Assembly (NCBI RefSeq): GCF_014192395.1
Contig: NZ_JACHXW010000022.1
Location: forward strand, 1-64,000
Reading direction: 5' to 3'
Length of the DNA stretch: 64,000 nucleotides
From: Paenibacillus endophyticus
GTDB taxonomy: Bacteria > Bacillota > Bacilli > Paenibacillales > Paenibacillaceae
A program made the translations under genes and the position numbers. How positions within the stretch are numbered: position 1 is the stretch's first letter; each line of letters starts with the position of its first letter. The notes below the pieces were generated by a model that saw only the letters and a program-made list of their open reading frames with translations, did not search any database and was not told the origin of the DNA. Of this stretch, positions 26,163 to 34,682 are shown piece by piece.

Positions 26163-27608
26163 ATGGTAAAAACATTAAAAAACTGGATCGGCGGGGAATG
26201 GGTGGAGGCTTCAACCTCCGCAGCGGAGGCGGTTGTTAATCCGGCGACGGAGGAAACGCTTGCGAATGTGCCTCTATCTACGAAAGAAGATGTCGACAAA
26301 GCGGTCATCGCGGCAAAAGCCGCTTTCCAAAGCTGGAGCAAAACTCCAGTGCCGAAGCGCGCACGCGTGCTGTTCAAATATCAGCAGCTGCTCGTTGAGC
26401 ATTGGGAGGAGCTGGCTCAGCTCATCACGAGAGAAAACGGAAAAAGCTACAACGAAGCATATGGCGAGGTGCTGCGCGGCATCGAATGCGTAGAATTCGC
26501 CGCGGGAGCTCCGAACCTGATGATGGGCAAGCAGCTGCCAGACATTGCCTCTCATATTGAATCAGGCATGTACCGGTATCCGATCGGCGTGATCGGCGGA
26601 ATTACCCCGTTCAACTTTCCGATGATGGTGCCTTGCTGGATGTTCCCGCTCGCCATTGCATGCGGCAATACCTTTGTTCTGAAGCCGTCGGAGCGTACGC
26701 CGCTGCTTGCAGAGCGTCTTGCGGAACTGTTCGATGAAGCGGGCCTGCCTGCCGGCGTGCTGAACATCGTGCACGGGGCGCGTGATGTCGTGAACGGCAT
26801 TCTGGAGCATAAAGATATTGCTGGTGTATCGTTCGTTGGCTCGCAGCCGGTTGCGGAGTATGTGTACAAAACCGGAACGGCGAATGGCAAGCGCGTGCAG
26901 GCTTTGGCCGGCGCAAAAAATCACTCCATCGTGCTTCCAGACGCTGATCTTGATCTTGCTGTCAAAGAAATCGTCAGCGCCGCTTTCGGCTCGGCGGGCG
27001 AACGCTGCATGGCCTGCGCAGTCGTCGTGGCGGTCGGTGAGGTTGGCGACCAGCTGGTAAGCAAGCTGACAGATGCCGCCAACCGCATTACGATTGGCAA
27101 CGGCATGACAGAGAATGTGTTTCTCGGTCCGGTAATTCGCGGCGCTCATAAAGAAAGAACGCTTCATTATATTGAAACGGGCGAACAGGAGGGTGCTTTG
27201 CTCGTTCGCGATGGGCGCAAGGATTCGGCTGCTGATGGAGCAGGCTACTTTGTCGGGCCTACGATTTTTGATAACGTCGCTTGCGGCATGAAAATTTGGC
27301 AGGACGAGATTTTTGCTCCCGTACTGGCCGTCGTTCGCGCAGCTACGCTCGAAGAGGCGATTGCGATTGCTAACGAGTCTGATTTCGCTAATGGCGCCTG
27401 CTTGTTCACGACAAACGGCAGCAGCGTAAGGCAATTCCGCGAGACCATCGACGCAGGCATGCTCGGCATCAACTTAGGCGTACCGGCGCCAATGGCGTTC
27501 TTCCCGTTCTCAGGCTGGAAAAAATCATTCTATGGCGATCTCCACGCGAACGGCACCGATGGCGTTGAATTCTATACACGCAAAAAAATGGTGACGGCAC
27601 GATGGTAA
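26163..27608 (+). CDS. iolA: Methylmalonate/malonate-semialdehyde dehydrogenase IolA
   Basis: 481-residue CoA-acylating aldehyde dehydrogenase that converts malonic semialdehyde, the last inositol intermediate, to acetyl-CoA and CO2 with NAD+. The catalytic Cys282 lies in GSAGERCMACA, and the family phrases TPFNFPMMVPCWMFP and GWKKSFYGDLHANG are present. GAGAGGAGAG ends six bases before the ATG. It sits inside the iol operon, which favours the inositol role over valine breakdown. Confidence 0.94.
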   Translation: MVKTLKNWIGGEWVEASTSAAEAVVNPATEETLANVPLSTKEDVDKAVIAAKAAFQSWSKTPVPKRARVLFKYQQLLVEHWEELAQLITRENGKSYNEAYGEVLRGIECVEFAAGAPNLMMGKQLPDIASHIESGMYRYPIGVIGGITPFNFPMMVPCWMFPLAIACGNTFVLKPSERTPLLAERLAELFDEAGLPAGVLNIVHGARDVVNGILEHKDIAGVSFVGSQPVAEYVYKTGTANGKRVQALAGAKNHSIVLPDADLDLAVKEIVSAAFGSAGERCMACAVVVAVGEVGDQLVSKLTDAANRITIGNGMTENVFLGPVIRGAHKERTLHYIETGEQEGALLVRDGRKDSAADGAGYFVGPTIFDNVACGMKIWQDEIFAPVLAVVRAATLEEAIAIANESDFANGACLFTTNGSSVRQFRETIDAGMLGINLGVPAPMAFFPFSGWKKSFYGDLHANGTDGVEFYTRKKMVTARW

Positions 27609-27656
27609 GCAGCCGGGTTATACATTCATGCAAAGCGAAGCGGGAGGAATAGCGAG

Positions 27657-28712
27657 ATGGCGAAGAAAGTAACGATCGGCATTATCGGAGCAGGGCGCAT
27701 TGGCAAAATTCATGCCGACAACCTGCTCCGGCTGCCACAAGTGCAGATTACAGCGGTAAGCGATCTGTTCGCAGGTCCGGAGCTTATTGAATGGGCGAGT
27801 GAACGGGGAATTGCCAAAGTAACGAAGGACAGCTCCGATATTATCAATGACCCGTCGATCGACGCGATATTCATTTGCTCCTCGACGGACACGCATGTTC
27901 CATTGATTAAAGAGGCGGCTAAAGCAGGCAAGCATGTATTCTGCGAGAAGCCGCTCAGCATGGACATTGGCCGGACTGAAGAAGCCGTTCAAGCGGCGGA
28001 AGAAGCGGGAATCAAGCTGCAAATCGGCTTTAACCGGAGATTTGACCATAACTTTAAACGCGTGCGCGAGCATGTGCTCATTGGCTCGGTAGGTACGCCT
28101 CATATTGTGAAAATCACCTCGCGCGATCCGAATCCGCCGCATGAGGACTATATCCGAGTGTCCGGCGGCATATTTATGGACATGATGATTCATGATTTCG
28201 ACATGGCGCGCTACCTGACGGGCAGCGAGGTTACGGAGGTATACGCGCAAGGCGGCGTTCTTATCGACCCGGTATTCGGCAAATACGGCGACGTCGATAC
28301 GGCAATCGTTACGCTTCGGTTCGAGAACGGAGCGCTTGGTGTCATTGACAACAGCCGCCAAGCTGCTTATGGCTACGATCAGCGCGTAGAAGTGTTTGGC
28401 TCCAAAGGCAGCGTCGCTGCGGGCAATGACCATCCGAACACAACGGAGGTTAGTTCGGCAGAGGGCGTTACACGGGACAAACCGCTTCATTTCTTTCTCG
28501 AGCGCTATAACGAAGCGTACATCGATGAAACAAGACAGTTCATAGCGTGCTTGGCAGACGGACAGCCGCTGCCCGTTACGGGCGAGGATGGCGTTAAAGC
28601 GGAGATGATCGCATTGGCTGCCAAGCTGTCGCACCAGCTCGGGCGGCCGATCAAACTCAGCGAAGCCGCCCAGCTGAAACGGGAAGCTGAAGGGATGGAG
28701 AGCCATGTCTAG
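27657..28712 (+). CDS. iolG: myo-Inositol 2-dehydrogenase IolG
   Basis: 351-residue Gfo/Idh/MocA oxidoreductase that takes the first step, myo-inositol to scyllo-inosose with NAD+. The Rossmann motif IGAGRIGKIH is at about 9-18, the CEKP lysine motif at about 96-99, and the catalytic Asp/His pair in MIHDFDMARY. GGGAGGAAT lies before the ATG. It overlaps iolB by eight bases. Paralogues act on scyllo-inositol or other polyols, so substrate rests on operon context. Confidence 0.92.
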   Translation: MAKKVTIGIIGAGRIGKIHADNLLRLPQVQITAVSDLFAGPELIEWASERGIAKVTKDSSDIINDPSIDAIFICSSTDTHVPLIKEAAKAGKHVFCEKPLSMDIGRTEEAVQAAEEAGIKLQIGFNRRFDHNFKRVREHVLIGSVGTPHIVKITSRDPNPPHEDYIRVSGGIFMDMMIHDFDMARYLTGSEVTEVYAQGGVLIDPVFGKYGDVDTAIVTLRFENGALGVIDNSRQAAYGYDQRVEVFGSKGSVAAGNDHPNTTEVSSAEGVTRDKPLHFFLERYNEAYIDETRQFIACLADGQPLPVTGEDGVKAEMIALAAKLSHQLGRPIKLSEAAQLKREAEGMESHV

Positions 28713-29523
28713 GTTAATTGTTAGGCCTCATGCGCCGGACAAAGACGGCATCGTCCTTGCTGTTTCACCGGAGTCTGCCGGCTGGGAATACGTCGGGTTT
28801 GAGGTAGCGAAGCTTGAAGCGGGCCAGTCGCTGCAGCGCGATACCGGCAGCCTTGAATATTGCCTTGTGTTTTTGTCCGGCATCGCGAATGTAGCCACGA
28901 AGGAGCAGAGCTGGGATAATGTCGGGGAACGCATGAGCGTATTCGAGAAAATACCCCCTTACTCGGTATACGTTCCGAATGGGAACAGCTTCGAGGTGAC
29001 GGCTAAGACTGCGGTGGAGCTCGCAATTTGCAGTGCCCCAGGCAAAGGCAGCTTTAAGGCGCGGCTTATCGCACCATCGGCTTCCGCTCAAGAAAATCGC
29101 GGTTATGGGAATTTGGAGCGGCAGATCTATAATATTTTGCCAGAGAGCGAGCCTGCGGACAGCCTGCTGGTTGTGGAGGTTATCACGCCGGAGGGACACT
29201 GGTCCAGTTACCCGCCCCACAAGCATGACCGTGATGCCATGCCGGAAGAGTCGCTGCTGGAAGAAACGTATTATTACAAAATCCAGCCCGAACAGGGATT
29301 TGCCGTACAGCGTGTCTATACCGATAACCGATCGCTAGACGAGACGCTGATCGTAAAGAACGGCGAAACGGTGCTCGTGCCGGAAGGCTACCATCCCGTA
29401 TCCGCCCCTCCAGGCTATGAAGTGTATTATTTGAACGTGATGGCGGGACCTACTCGTGCTTGGAAATTCACCAATGATTCGGAGCATGCGTGGATTATGA
29501 CGAAGCCGGAAGACCGCAAGTAA
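28705..29523 (+). CDS. iolB: 5-Deoxy-glucuronate isomerase IolB
   Basis: 272-residue bicupin isomerase that turns 5-deoxyglucuronate into 2-deoxy-5-keto-gluconate, the substrate of IolC. Family phrases YPPHKHDRD (metal-binding histidines, about 172-180), LEETYYYKI and VLVPEGYHPVSAPPGYEVYYLN are all present. GGGATGGAGAG inside iolG serves as ribosome site. It is the last gene of the operon; the next terminator is at 29695. Confidence 0.95.
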   Translation: MSRLIVRPHAPDKDGIVLAVSPESAGWEYVGFEVAKLEAGQSLQRDTGSLEYCLVFLSGIANVATKEQSWDNVGERMSVFEKIPPYSVYVPNGNSFEVTAKTAVELAICSAPGKGSFKARLIAPSASAQENRGYGNLERQIYNILPESEPADSLLVVEVITPEGHWSSYPPHKHDRDAMPEESLLEETYYYKIQPEQGFAVQRVYTDNRSLDETLIVKNGETVLVPEGYHPVSAPPGYEVYYLNVMAGPTRAWKFTNDSEHAWIMTKPEDRK

Positions 29524-29694
29524 AGCTTGCCGAAAACGCGAATAGTCTTGCAGAAGAGCACAGGTAAGTCTTTTGCAACTGAAGATTGCACGAATCTTAT
29601 TCACATTCTACGATAAACGAAAAGACTGTCCCAATAAGCAGTTTTTGCAAATACTTGCTTCCAATTATGTCCGTATATTTGGTAGATAAACAGA

Positions 29695-29735
29695 ATCTTC
29701 AGCTCCGCTTTAATAGTGGCGCTGAAGGTTTTTTT
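29695..29735 (+). terminator. Rho-independent terminator of the iol operon
   Basis: Core arms cttcagc (29697-29703) and gctgaag (29721-29727) with partial inner pairing, followed by seven T. It stands 170 bases after the iolB stop. Confidence 0.75.
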
Positions 29736-29899
29736 GTGCTTTCTGTGGGATGGATCTGCTCTGGTTTATCCGCCCGATTTGGCCTGTTGTTTCGTTCTTA
29801 TAAGAAAATCGTTTATCCGCCTTTTGGTAGGGGTGAATATTTTTCATCCTCCTCAAATGCGTTAATGCTGCGTTATACTCCAATTTGGAAACAGCGGGT

Positions 29900-29911
29900 C
29901 GAAGCGCTTCG
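29900..29911 (+). promoter_or_regulatory. LacI/cre-like palindrome before the GH44 gene
   Basis: Perfect palindrome CGAAGCGCTTCG, with the same AAGCGCTT core as the iol operators, 43 bases before the GH44 start and downstream of a possible -10 at 29874. Could bind CcpA or a LacI-family regulator. Confidence 0.5.
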
Positions 29912-29954
29912 GTTTCAGACCTAACGTGAAGAAGCTGATACATAAGGAGAATGA

Positions 29955-32900
29955 ATGATGGACGGATTAGCAAGAACGATGAAGAAACCAACGCTTATTG
30001 TGCTGATAGCGCTTATGCTGCTTGTAAACAACATAAGCTTTCCCACGCCGATCGTGACGGCTTTGGCCGCAAATCCGTTGACAGCATCCGCAGTGCTCGG
30101 ATCCTCAAGCGTCGAGGCGGGAACGGGGGCCGCGGTAAACGTTAGCGTGAAAGCGGCAGAACAGACGGATGTACTGATTGACGTGGAGTTTTTTGACTCC
30201 TCGCTTAAAAACGTAGGCAAAGTGTTTGTTGACAATATAAAGCTGGAGGCTGGGGTGGAGCGAACGGTCCCGCTTGTATGGCATGTACCGGCAAACTTGC
30301 CCGCGGGCCAATATCTGGTGAGCTTCGGCATCTTCGGCGCAGGCTGGGGAAGCGGCGTGAGCAAATGGTTTCCAGGTGCGGCGACGCTAACGGTAACGGG
30401 AGGAGCTCCGGTGCTCAGCTTCTCATCGCAAGCACTGGCATCGCCTTCAAGCGTAATGACGGGCGGCGAGATGAGCATCGATGCTTCAGTGACAGCAAGC
30501 GAATCAGCGGCTGCATTCGTCGAGGTCAGTATTGTTGAGCCGAGTGGAACGAAGGCGAAGGTGCAGTCGTTCACCGAGTCGTTTACGGACGATCAGACGA
30601 AGCAATTCCCGCTGGCATGGACCGTTCCGGCGAATGCACAGACGGGCATATATAAGGTTGAGATCGGGGTATTCAGCCCGGACAAAACGAAGACCTATAT
30701 GCAGAATCAAACGGCAGCGCAGTTTTCGGTAGGCTCTGCGTCGCAGCCTGTACCCGCCATACCTGCGAACGTGAAAGCTGCAGCAGGCGCAGCAGAAATT
30801 ACCGTGACATGGGACGCGGCGGAGCACGCGACCTCATATGACATTGAGGTTGACGGTACGCTTGTTAATGACGCTGGCACTGTTTCTTATGTCCATAAGG
30901 TTCTGCAGCCGGATAGCGAGCATACGTACAAAGTAAGAGGCAATAACGGCAGCGTCATCGGACAATGGAGCGGGCTAGTTAAGGCAAAGGTTCTTCCCCC
31001 AAGCAATGATTCGGATGCCATTAAAGTCGTGACAGCGACCGGCAACAACGCCAAAACCTCGTCAATCACGACTAAGTTTAAGATGGCAAACAAAGGGAAG
31101 ACACCAATCCAATTAAAGGATCTGCGCATTCGTTACTACTTTACTGCGGACTATGCAGGCGAGGATGAGAAGGAGTTCGCGGTCGGGTTCTACAGCATGG
31201 TGAAGTGGAGAACGGTTCTGAAAGAGAGCATGAATGCGCATATCGTGAAGATGCCGATTCCTTCCGCAGATGCCACTCATTATCTGGAGATTGGCTTTAC
31301 GGAGCAATCGGGTGCAATTCCGGCGGGCGAGGAGCTGGCATGGAATGGCTGGTTCAATAAAAGCGATTGGTCCTCGTTCAATCAAGCGAATGACTATTCT
31401 TACCTGCATTCGTCTACAGAGCAGGAAAGCTCCAAGACGATTGTTTACAAGGGCGGGACACGTACATGGGGAGCTGAACCGGTGCTGCTCGATATGCCAT
31501 CCTTCCCGGTGAATGTCAAAGCCGCTCCGAATGATACTTCTATTACGCTAACTTGGGATGCTGTAGAGGGAGCGACCGGCTACGAGGTATATGCGGACGG
31601 TGTGACAACAAGGGTTGCAGATCCTTCCTATGTCTATGATTATCTGAAGCCGGGTACTCTGCATACGTTCAAGCTTAGAACGATTAAGGATCAAACAGCG
31701 AGCTTATGGAGCTCGGCGCTTACCGTTAAAACAACGGGTGAGCAGCAGCTCCCTGCGCCATCAGGCATACGGGCAGAGAAGACGGAAAGCTCGATTAAAG
31801 TGAGTTGGAGGGCGCTTCAGGAATTGGTGACCGGCTATGATATTGAAATTGATGGGACGGTCATGCCGTTAGAATCGACGTTGTTCTATACACATAGCGG
31901 TTTAACAACAGCTTCGCTGCACACTTATCGGGTACGAGCGAAGGATGGGAGCACGTTAGGTCCATGGAGCGACCGAATTAAAATCAATACGCTTCGCACG
32001 CCGACGGGCGCCTTTGACGTGGATTTCCGTATCGACCCGACAGCCGAAAGAGCTCCGATCAGTCCTTATATTTATGGCTCGAACGAGGATTTGACGGGGA
32101 CAGAGAACATCACTGCAAGAAGAGCGGGCGGCAATCGGTTCTCTGCGTACAACTGGGAGAACAACGCTTCCAACTCCGGAGATGATGCGGGGTTTGTAAG
32201 CGACTCATTCGTACCTTGGTATTACGGCGGCATTCCGGTATCCGAGAGCGCCAAGTGGAATATCCCGGGGAGCGCGGCAATCGGCTTTCACCAGAAGTCG
32301 CTCGAGAAAGGCGCCTATACGCTGTGGACGCTGCCGACGGCAGGTTATGCGGCGAAGGACAAAAACTCGCGGGTAACCAAAGCCGAAACTGCGCCATCGA
32401 ATAGATGGATCGATGTGAAGGCAGCCAAAGGCTCGCCGTTTAGCTTGACTCCGGATTTAAATGATAATGTTGCTTACAACGATGAGTTCGTTAACCTGAT
32501 GGTCAAGCGGTTCGGCCTTGCATCCTCAGGAACTGGAATTAACGGCTATTCCATCGATAACGAGCCGGGACTATGGAAAAAAACGCATGCCTATATGCAT
32601 CCGGAAGCGACGAAGGGCTCTGAGGTGCTCAGCAAATCGGTTGATCTTGCCAAAGCGGTCAAACAGGTCGATCCAAGCGCTGAAATGTTCGGCCCTGTAT
32701 CCTACGGCTTCAGTGATGCCTATATGGTCGACAATAAGGAGGAATGGGAAAAAATCAAAGGCAATTATCGCTGGTACTTGGATTATTACTTGGATAATAT
32801 GGCCCGTGAATCCCGCAAGGAAGGCAAACGGCTGCTCGATGTGCTGGATATTCACTGGTACTCTGAGGAAATGGGCGGAGGAACGCGAATTACGAGCACC

Positions 32901-33590
32901 GCTCTCGATAAGCATAACCTGGAGACGCACAAGGTGCGCGTCCAGGCTCCAAGATCGCTTTGGGATCCAAGCTACCGAGAGAAGACATGGATTGGGGATT
33001 GGTACAGCGAGTTTCTGCCGTTGATATCGGCCATGAAGAAGTCGATAAACACGTATAACGAAGGCACCAAAATGGCGTTTACCGAATACGATTTCGGCGG
33101 AAGCCATCATGTGTCAGGCGGTATTGCGCAGGCAGACACGCTCGGCGTATTCGGCAAGCAAGGGCTGTACATGGCGAACTATTGGAACATGGCGGGAACG
33201 TCACGTCTATCGCAAATTCCTTACTTGTCCTCCGGGTTTCGAATCTTCAACAACTACGACGGAAACCATTCGAAATACGGTGACACGAAGATAGCTGCCG
33301 ATACGAATGACATCGAGAACAGCTCAATCTACAGCTCTGTGTTCAAGGACAGCGACAACAATCTGCACATGATCGCCATCAATAAAAACTTCGATTATGA
33401 CATGAATGCGTCGTTCACGATTGGCGGGAATACGGCCTACCAATCTGCCCGAGTGTGGGCGTTTGACGAGAGCAGTCCGGCAATAACGGAAAGAGCAGGA
33501 GTGGCAGAAATTAGCGGGAATTCGTTTACGCTGAGCATTCCGAAGCTGACCGTCGCGCATATCGTGCTTTCGGCGGAGAGCAGCTCGTAA
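29955..33590 (+). CDS. Secreted modular GH44 endoglucanase/xyloglucanase with CBM3 and Fn3
   Basis: 1211 residues, exported: signal peptide about 1-38 (ends ALA). Two related Ig-like domains (about 40-260), an Fn3 domain (about 265-350), a CBM3 cellulose-binding module (about 355-510; VKWRTVLKESMNAHIVKM), two more Fn3 domains (about 515-690), then the GH44 catalytic domain (about 695-1210). Acid/base Glu870 is in SIDNEPGLW and nucleophile Glu1044 in FTEYDFGG. GH44 enzymes cut beta-1,4-glucan and xyloglucan. The catalytic domain is C-terminal, unlike many homologues where it leads. AAGGAG lies five bases before the ATG. It is a single-gene unit with a possible regulatory palindrome. Confidence 0.92.
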   Translation: MMDGLARTMKKPTLIVLIALMLLVNNISFPTPIVTALAANPLTASAVLGSSSVEAGTGAAVNVSVKAAEQTDVLIDVEFFDSSLKNVGKVFVDNIKLEAGVERTVPLVWHVPANLPAGQYLVSFGIFGAGWGSGVSKWFPGAATLTVTGGAPVLSFSSQALASPSSVMTGGEMSIDASVTASESAAAFVEVSIVEPSGTKAKVQSFTESFTDDQTKQFPLAWTVPANAQTGIYKVEIGVFSPDKTKTYMQNQTAAQFSVGSASQPVPAIPANVKAAAGAAEITVTWDAAEHATSYDIEVDGTLVNDAGTVSYVHKVLQPDSEHTYKVRGNNGSVIGQWSGLVKAKVLPPSNDSDAIKVVTATGNNAKTSSITTKFKMANKGKTPIQLKDLRIRYYFTADYAGEDEKEFAVGFYSMVKWRTVLKESMNAHIVKMPIPSADATHYLEIGFTEQSGAIPAGEELAWNGWFNKSDWSSFNQANDYSYLHSSTEQESSKTIVYKGGTRTWGAEPVLLDMPSFPVNVKAAPNDTSITLTWDAVEGATGYEVYADGVTTRVADPSYVYDYLKPGTLHTFKLRTIKDQTASLWSSALTVKTTGEQQLPAPSGIRAEKTESSIKVSWRALQELVTGYDIEIDGTVMPLESTLFYTHSGLTTASLHTYRVRAKDGSTLGPWSDRIKINTLRTPTGAFDVDFRIDPTAERAPISPYIYGSNEDLTGTENITARRAGGNRFSAYNWENNASNSGDDAGFVSDSFVPWYYGGIPVSESAKWNIPGSAAIGFHQKSLEKGAYTLWTLPTAGYAAKDKNSRVTKAETAPSNRWIDVKAAKGSPFSLTPDLNDNVAYNDEFVNLMVKRFGLASSGTGINGYSIDNEPGLWKKTHAYMHPEATKGSEVLSKSVDLAKAVKQVDPSAEMFGPVSYGFSDAYMVDNKEEWEKIKGNYRWYLDYYLDNMARESRKEGKRLLDVLDIHWYSEEMGGGTRITSTALDKHNLETHKVRVQAPRSLWDPSYREKTWIGDWYSEFLPLISAMKKSINTYNEGTKMAFTEYDFGGSHHVSGGIAQADTLGVFGKQGLYMANYWNMAGTSRLSQIPYLSSGFRIFNNYDGNHSKYGDTKIAADTNDIENSSIYSSVFKDSDNNLHMIAINKNFDYDMNASFTIGGNTAYQSARVWAFDESSPAITERAGVAEISGNSFTLSIPKLTVAHIVLSAESSS

Positions 33591-33611
33591 AATTGTATAT
33601 GGCGCAAATTC

Positions 33612-33645
33612 AAAAGGCTATGGCCGCGAGGCCATAGCCTTTTGG
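33612..33645. terminator. Bidirectional terminator between GH44 and GNAT genes
   Basis: Perfect 14-base arms aaaaggctatggcc and ggccatagcctttt around gcga, between convergent genes. Confidence 0.8.
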
Positions 33646-33674
33646 GCTGGATGGGCGAGTAGGAGCCTTATGCC

Positions 33675-34148
33675 TTACAGCGGCTTGTGCATTTTAAAAT
33701 TGACGAGCTTAATTCCTTTGCGCTCAACCTCCTGAGCGAGAACGACGCGGTATCCGCGGCTCTCGAAAAACGGTTTGGCGGTAATGCTTGCTTCCGTATC
33801 GATTTCGACCATGCCTGCATGTCTTGCGGCTTCTTCGAGACGGGTGACTAGAGCAGATGCAATGCCTTGCCTTTGAAAATCTTTATGAACATATAGACGG
33901 TCCAAGCGGCCATGCGGAGTCAAATCCGAAAACCCAACGAGCTTCCCGTCGATTTCGGCGACGTAGGCAATATTTTGCCGCATGGATTGTCCCCAAATTT
34001 GCAATTTAAGCGGCTTATCGTCCTGAGATGCCCAAGCATCAAGCTGTTCTTGCAAATAGTCTCGTTTGTTAACCTCATGGACCGTTTCGTAGAACAAGGA
34101 AACAATAGCATCGATATCCGTATCGGTAAAAGTTCTAATTTGCATCAT
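33675..34148 (-). CDS. GNAT-family N-acetyltransferase
   Basis: 157 residues. The GNAT core is visible as GFSDLTPHGRLDRLYVHKDFQRQGIASALVTRLE, with the acetyl-CoA loop QRQGIA (about 93-98). The C-terminal part (AKPFFESRGYRVVLAQEVERKG) fits YafP-like members. AGGAGG lies four bases before the first ATG and seven before the second; both are Met, so the true protein may be one residue shorter. The substrate is unknown. Confidence 0.87.
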   Translation of the reverse strand: MMQIRTFTDTDIDAIVSLFYETVHEVNKRDYLQEQLDAWASQDDKPLKLQIWGQSMRQNIAYVAEIDGKLVGFSDLTPHGRLDRLYVHKDFQRQGIASALVTRLEEAARHAGMVEIDTEASITAKPFFESRGYRVVLAQEVERKGIKLVNFKMHKPL

Positions 34149-34232
34149 TAATCCTCCTTAGACGGCGGGGAACCCGCTTGAATGCTTGCTTATTTATAAG
34201 CAACGAAAAATCTGAAACAAGGATGTGCCACA

Positions 34233-34396
34233 TTGAAATCTGTTTTATTCGTCATGGATATCCAGCAGGATTAGGCTTATTGGTGTCCGTCATTCAGAAT
34301 GCCGTTGCAGGAGCCAATGAATCGAAACTGCAATCCGCGTTGAAAAGACTTGAACATCGGGGAGTCAGGCTTCTCCCTGCCAAACGGGTTAGTTAA
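34233..34396 (+). pseudogene. Isochorismatase-like hydrolase remnant with internal deletion
   Basis: The frame from TTG 34233, seven bases after AAGGATG, gives LKSVLFVMDIQQD, the N-terminal strand of isochorismatase-family cysteine hydrolases, then hits TAG. In another frame from 34271 the sequence gives LVSVIQNAVAGANESK and on to LKRLEHRGVRLLP, the C-terminal end of the same family (NAVAGA...SALKRLE). About 130 residues between them are missing, including the catalytic Cys. The two ends are fused at about 34270-34273, out of frame. I read it as a gene destroyed by an internal deletion. Confidence 0.7.
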
Positions 34397-34571
34397 GCCA
34401 TCATAAACGGATTGTGGCTGGCGAGCAATATGATTCTCTAAAAGTTGTCTGCAATGATACTTATCGTCCGTCGACTTCAAGCGGAGGCGTAAATTAACAT
34501 AAGGGAAGAACATGCGGGTGGATGGATCAGCGCTCCATTTTATTAACGATCGTAAGAAGTGAGGGATAGTG

Positions 34572-34682
34572 ATGACAGAGCTTCATCCTTATATTTTTGA
34601 ACAATTGCTTTACATCCAGCAGGCAGAGCTGGAGCAAAGAAGCCGACTTGCATGGATGTGGTATTGGAGGAGAGACAAATGA
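34572..34682 (+). CDS. 36-residue ORF translationally coupled to the P450
   Basis: Begins MTELHPYIFEQLLYIQQ and ends RLAWMWYWRRDK. GAGGGA ends five bases before the ATG, and the stop overlaps the P450 start as ATGA, a typical coupling. The C terminus is aromatic and basic. Not recognised as a known family; it may be a leader peptide for coupled translation or a small partner of the P450. Confidence 0.55.
   Translation: MTELHPYIFEQLLYIQQAELEQRSRLAWMWYWRRDK

Larger units (their letters stand above)
29524..29954. other. Intergenic region between iol operon and GH44 gene
   Basis: 431 bases with the iol terminator (29695-29735), a TATACT at 29874-29879 that may be the -10 of the GH44 gene (no good -35), and the palindrome at 29900-29911. 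An open frame at 29586-29924 crosses the terminator and is not credible. Confidence 0.55.

Noticed and set aside
26562..27434. 290-codon minus-strand frame opposite iolA
   Set aside because: Same reasoning; the IolA catalytic Cys motif is intact on the plus strand.
27618..28706. Long open frame (362 codons) on the minus strand opposite iolG
   Set aside because: It mirrors the codons of a well-supported gene, has no ribosome site or family motif, and such antisense frames are common in GC-rich coding DNA.
29586..29924. 112-codon frame between iolB and the GH44 gene
   Set aside because: It runs through the iol terminator and the putative GH44 promoter, with no ribosome site.
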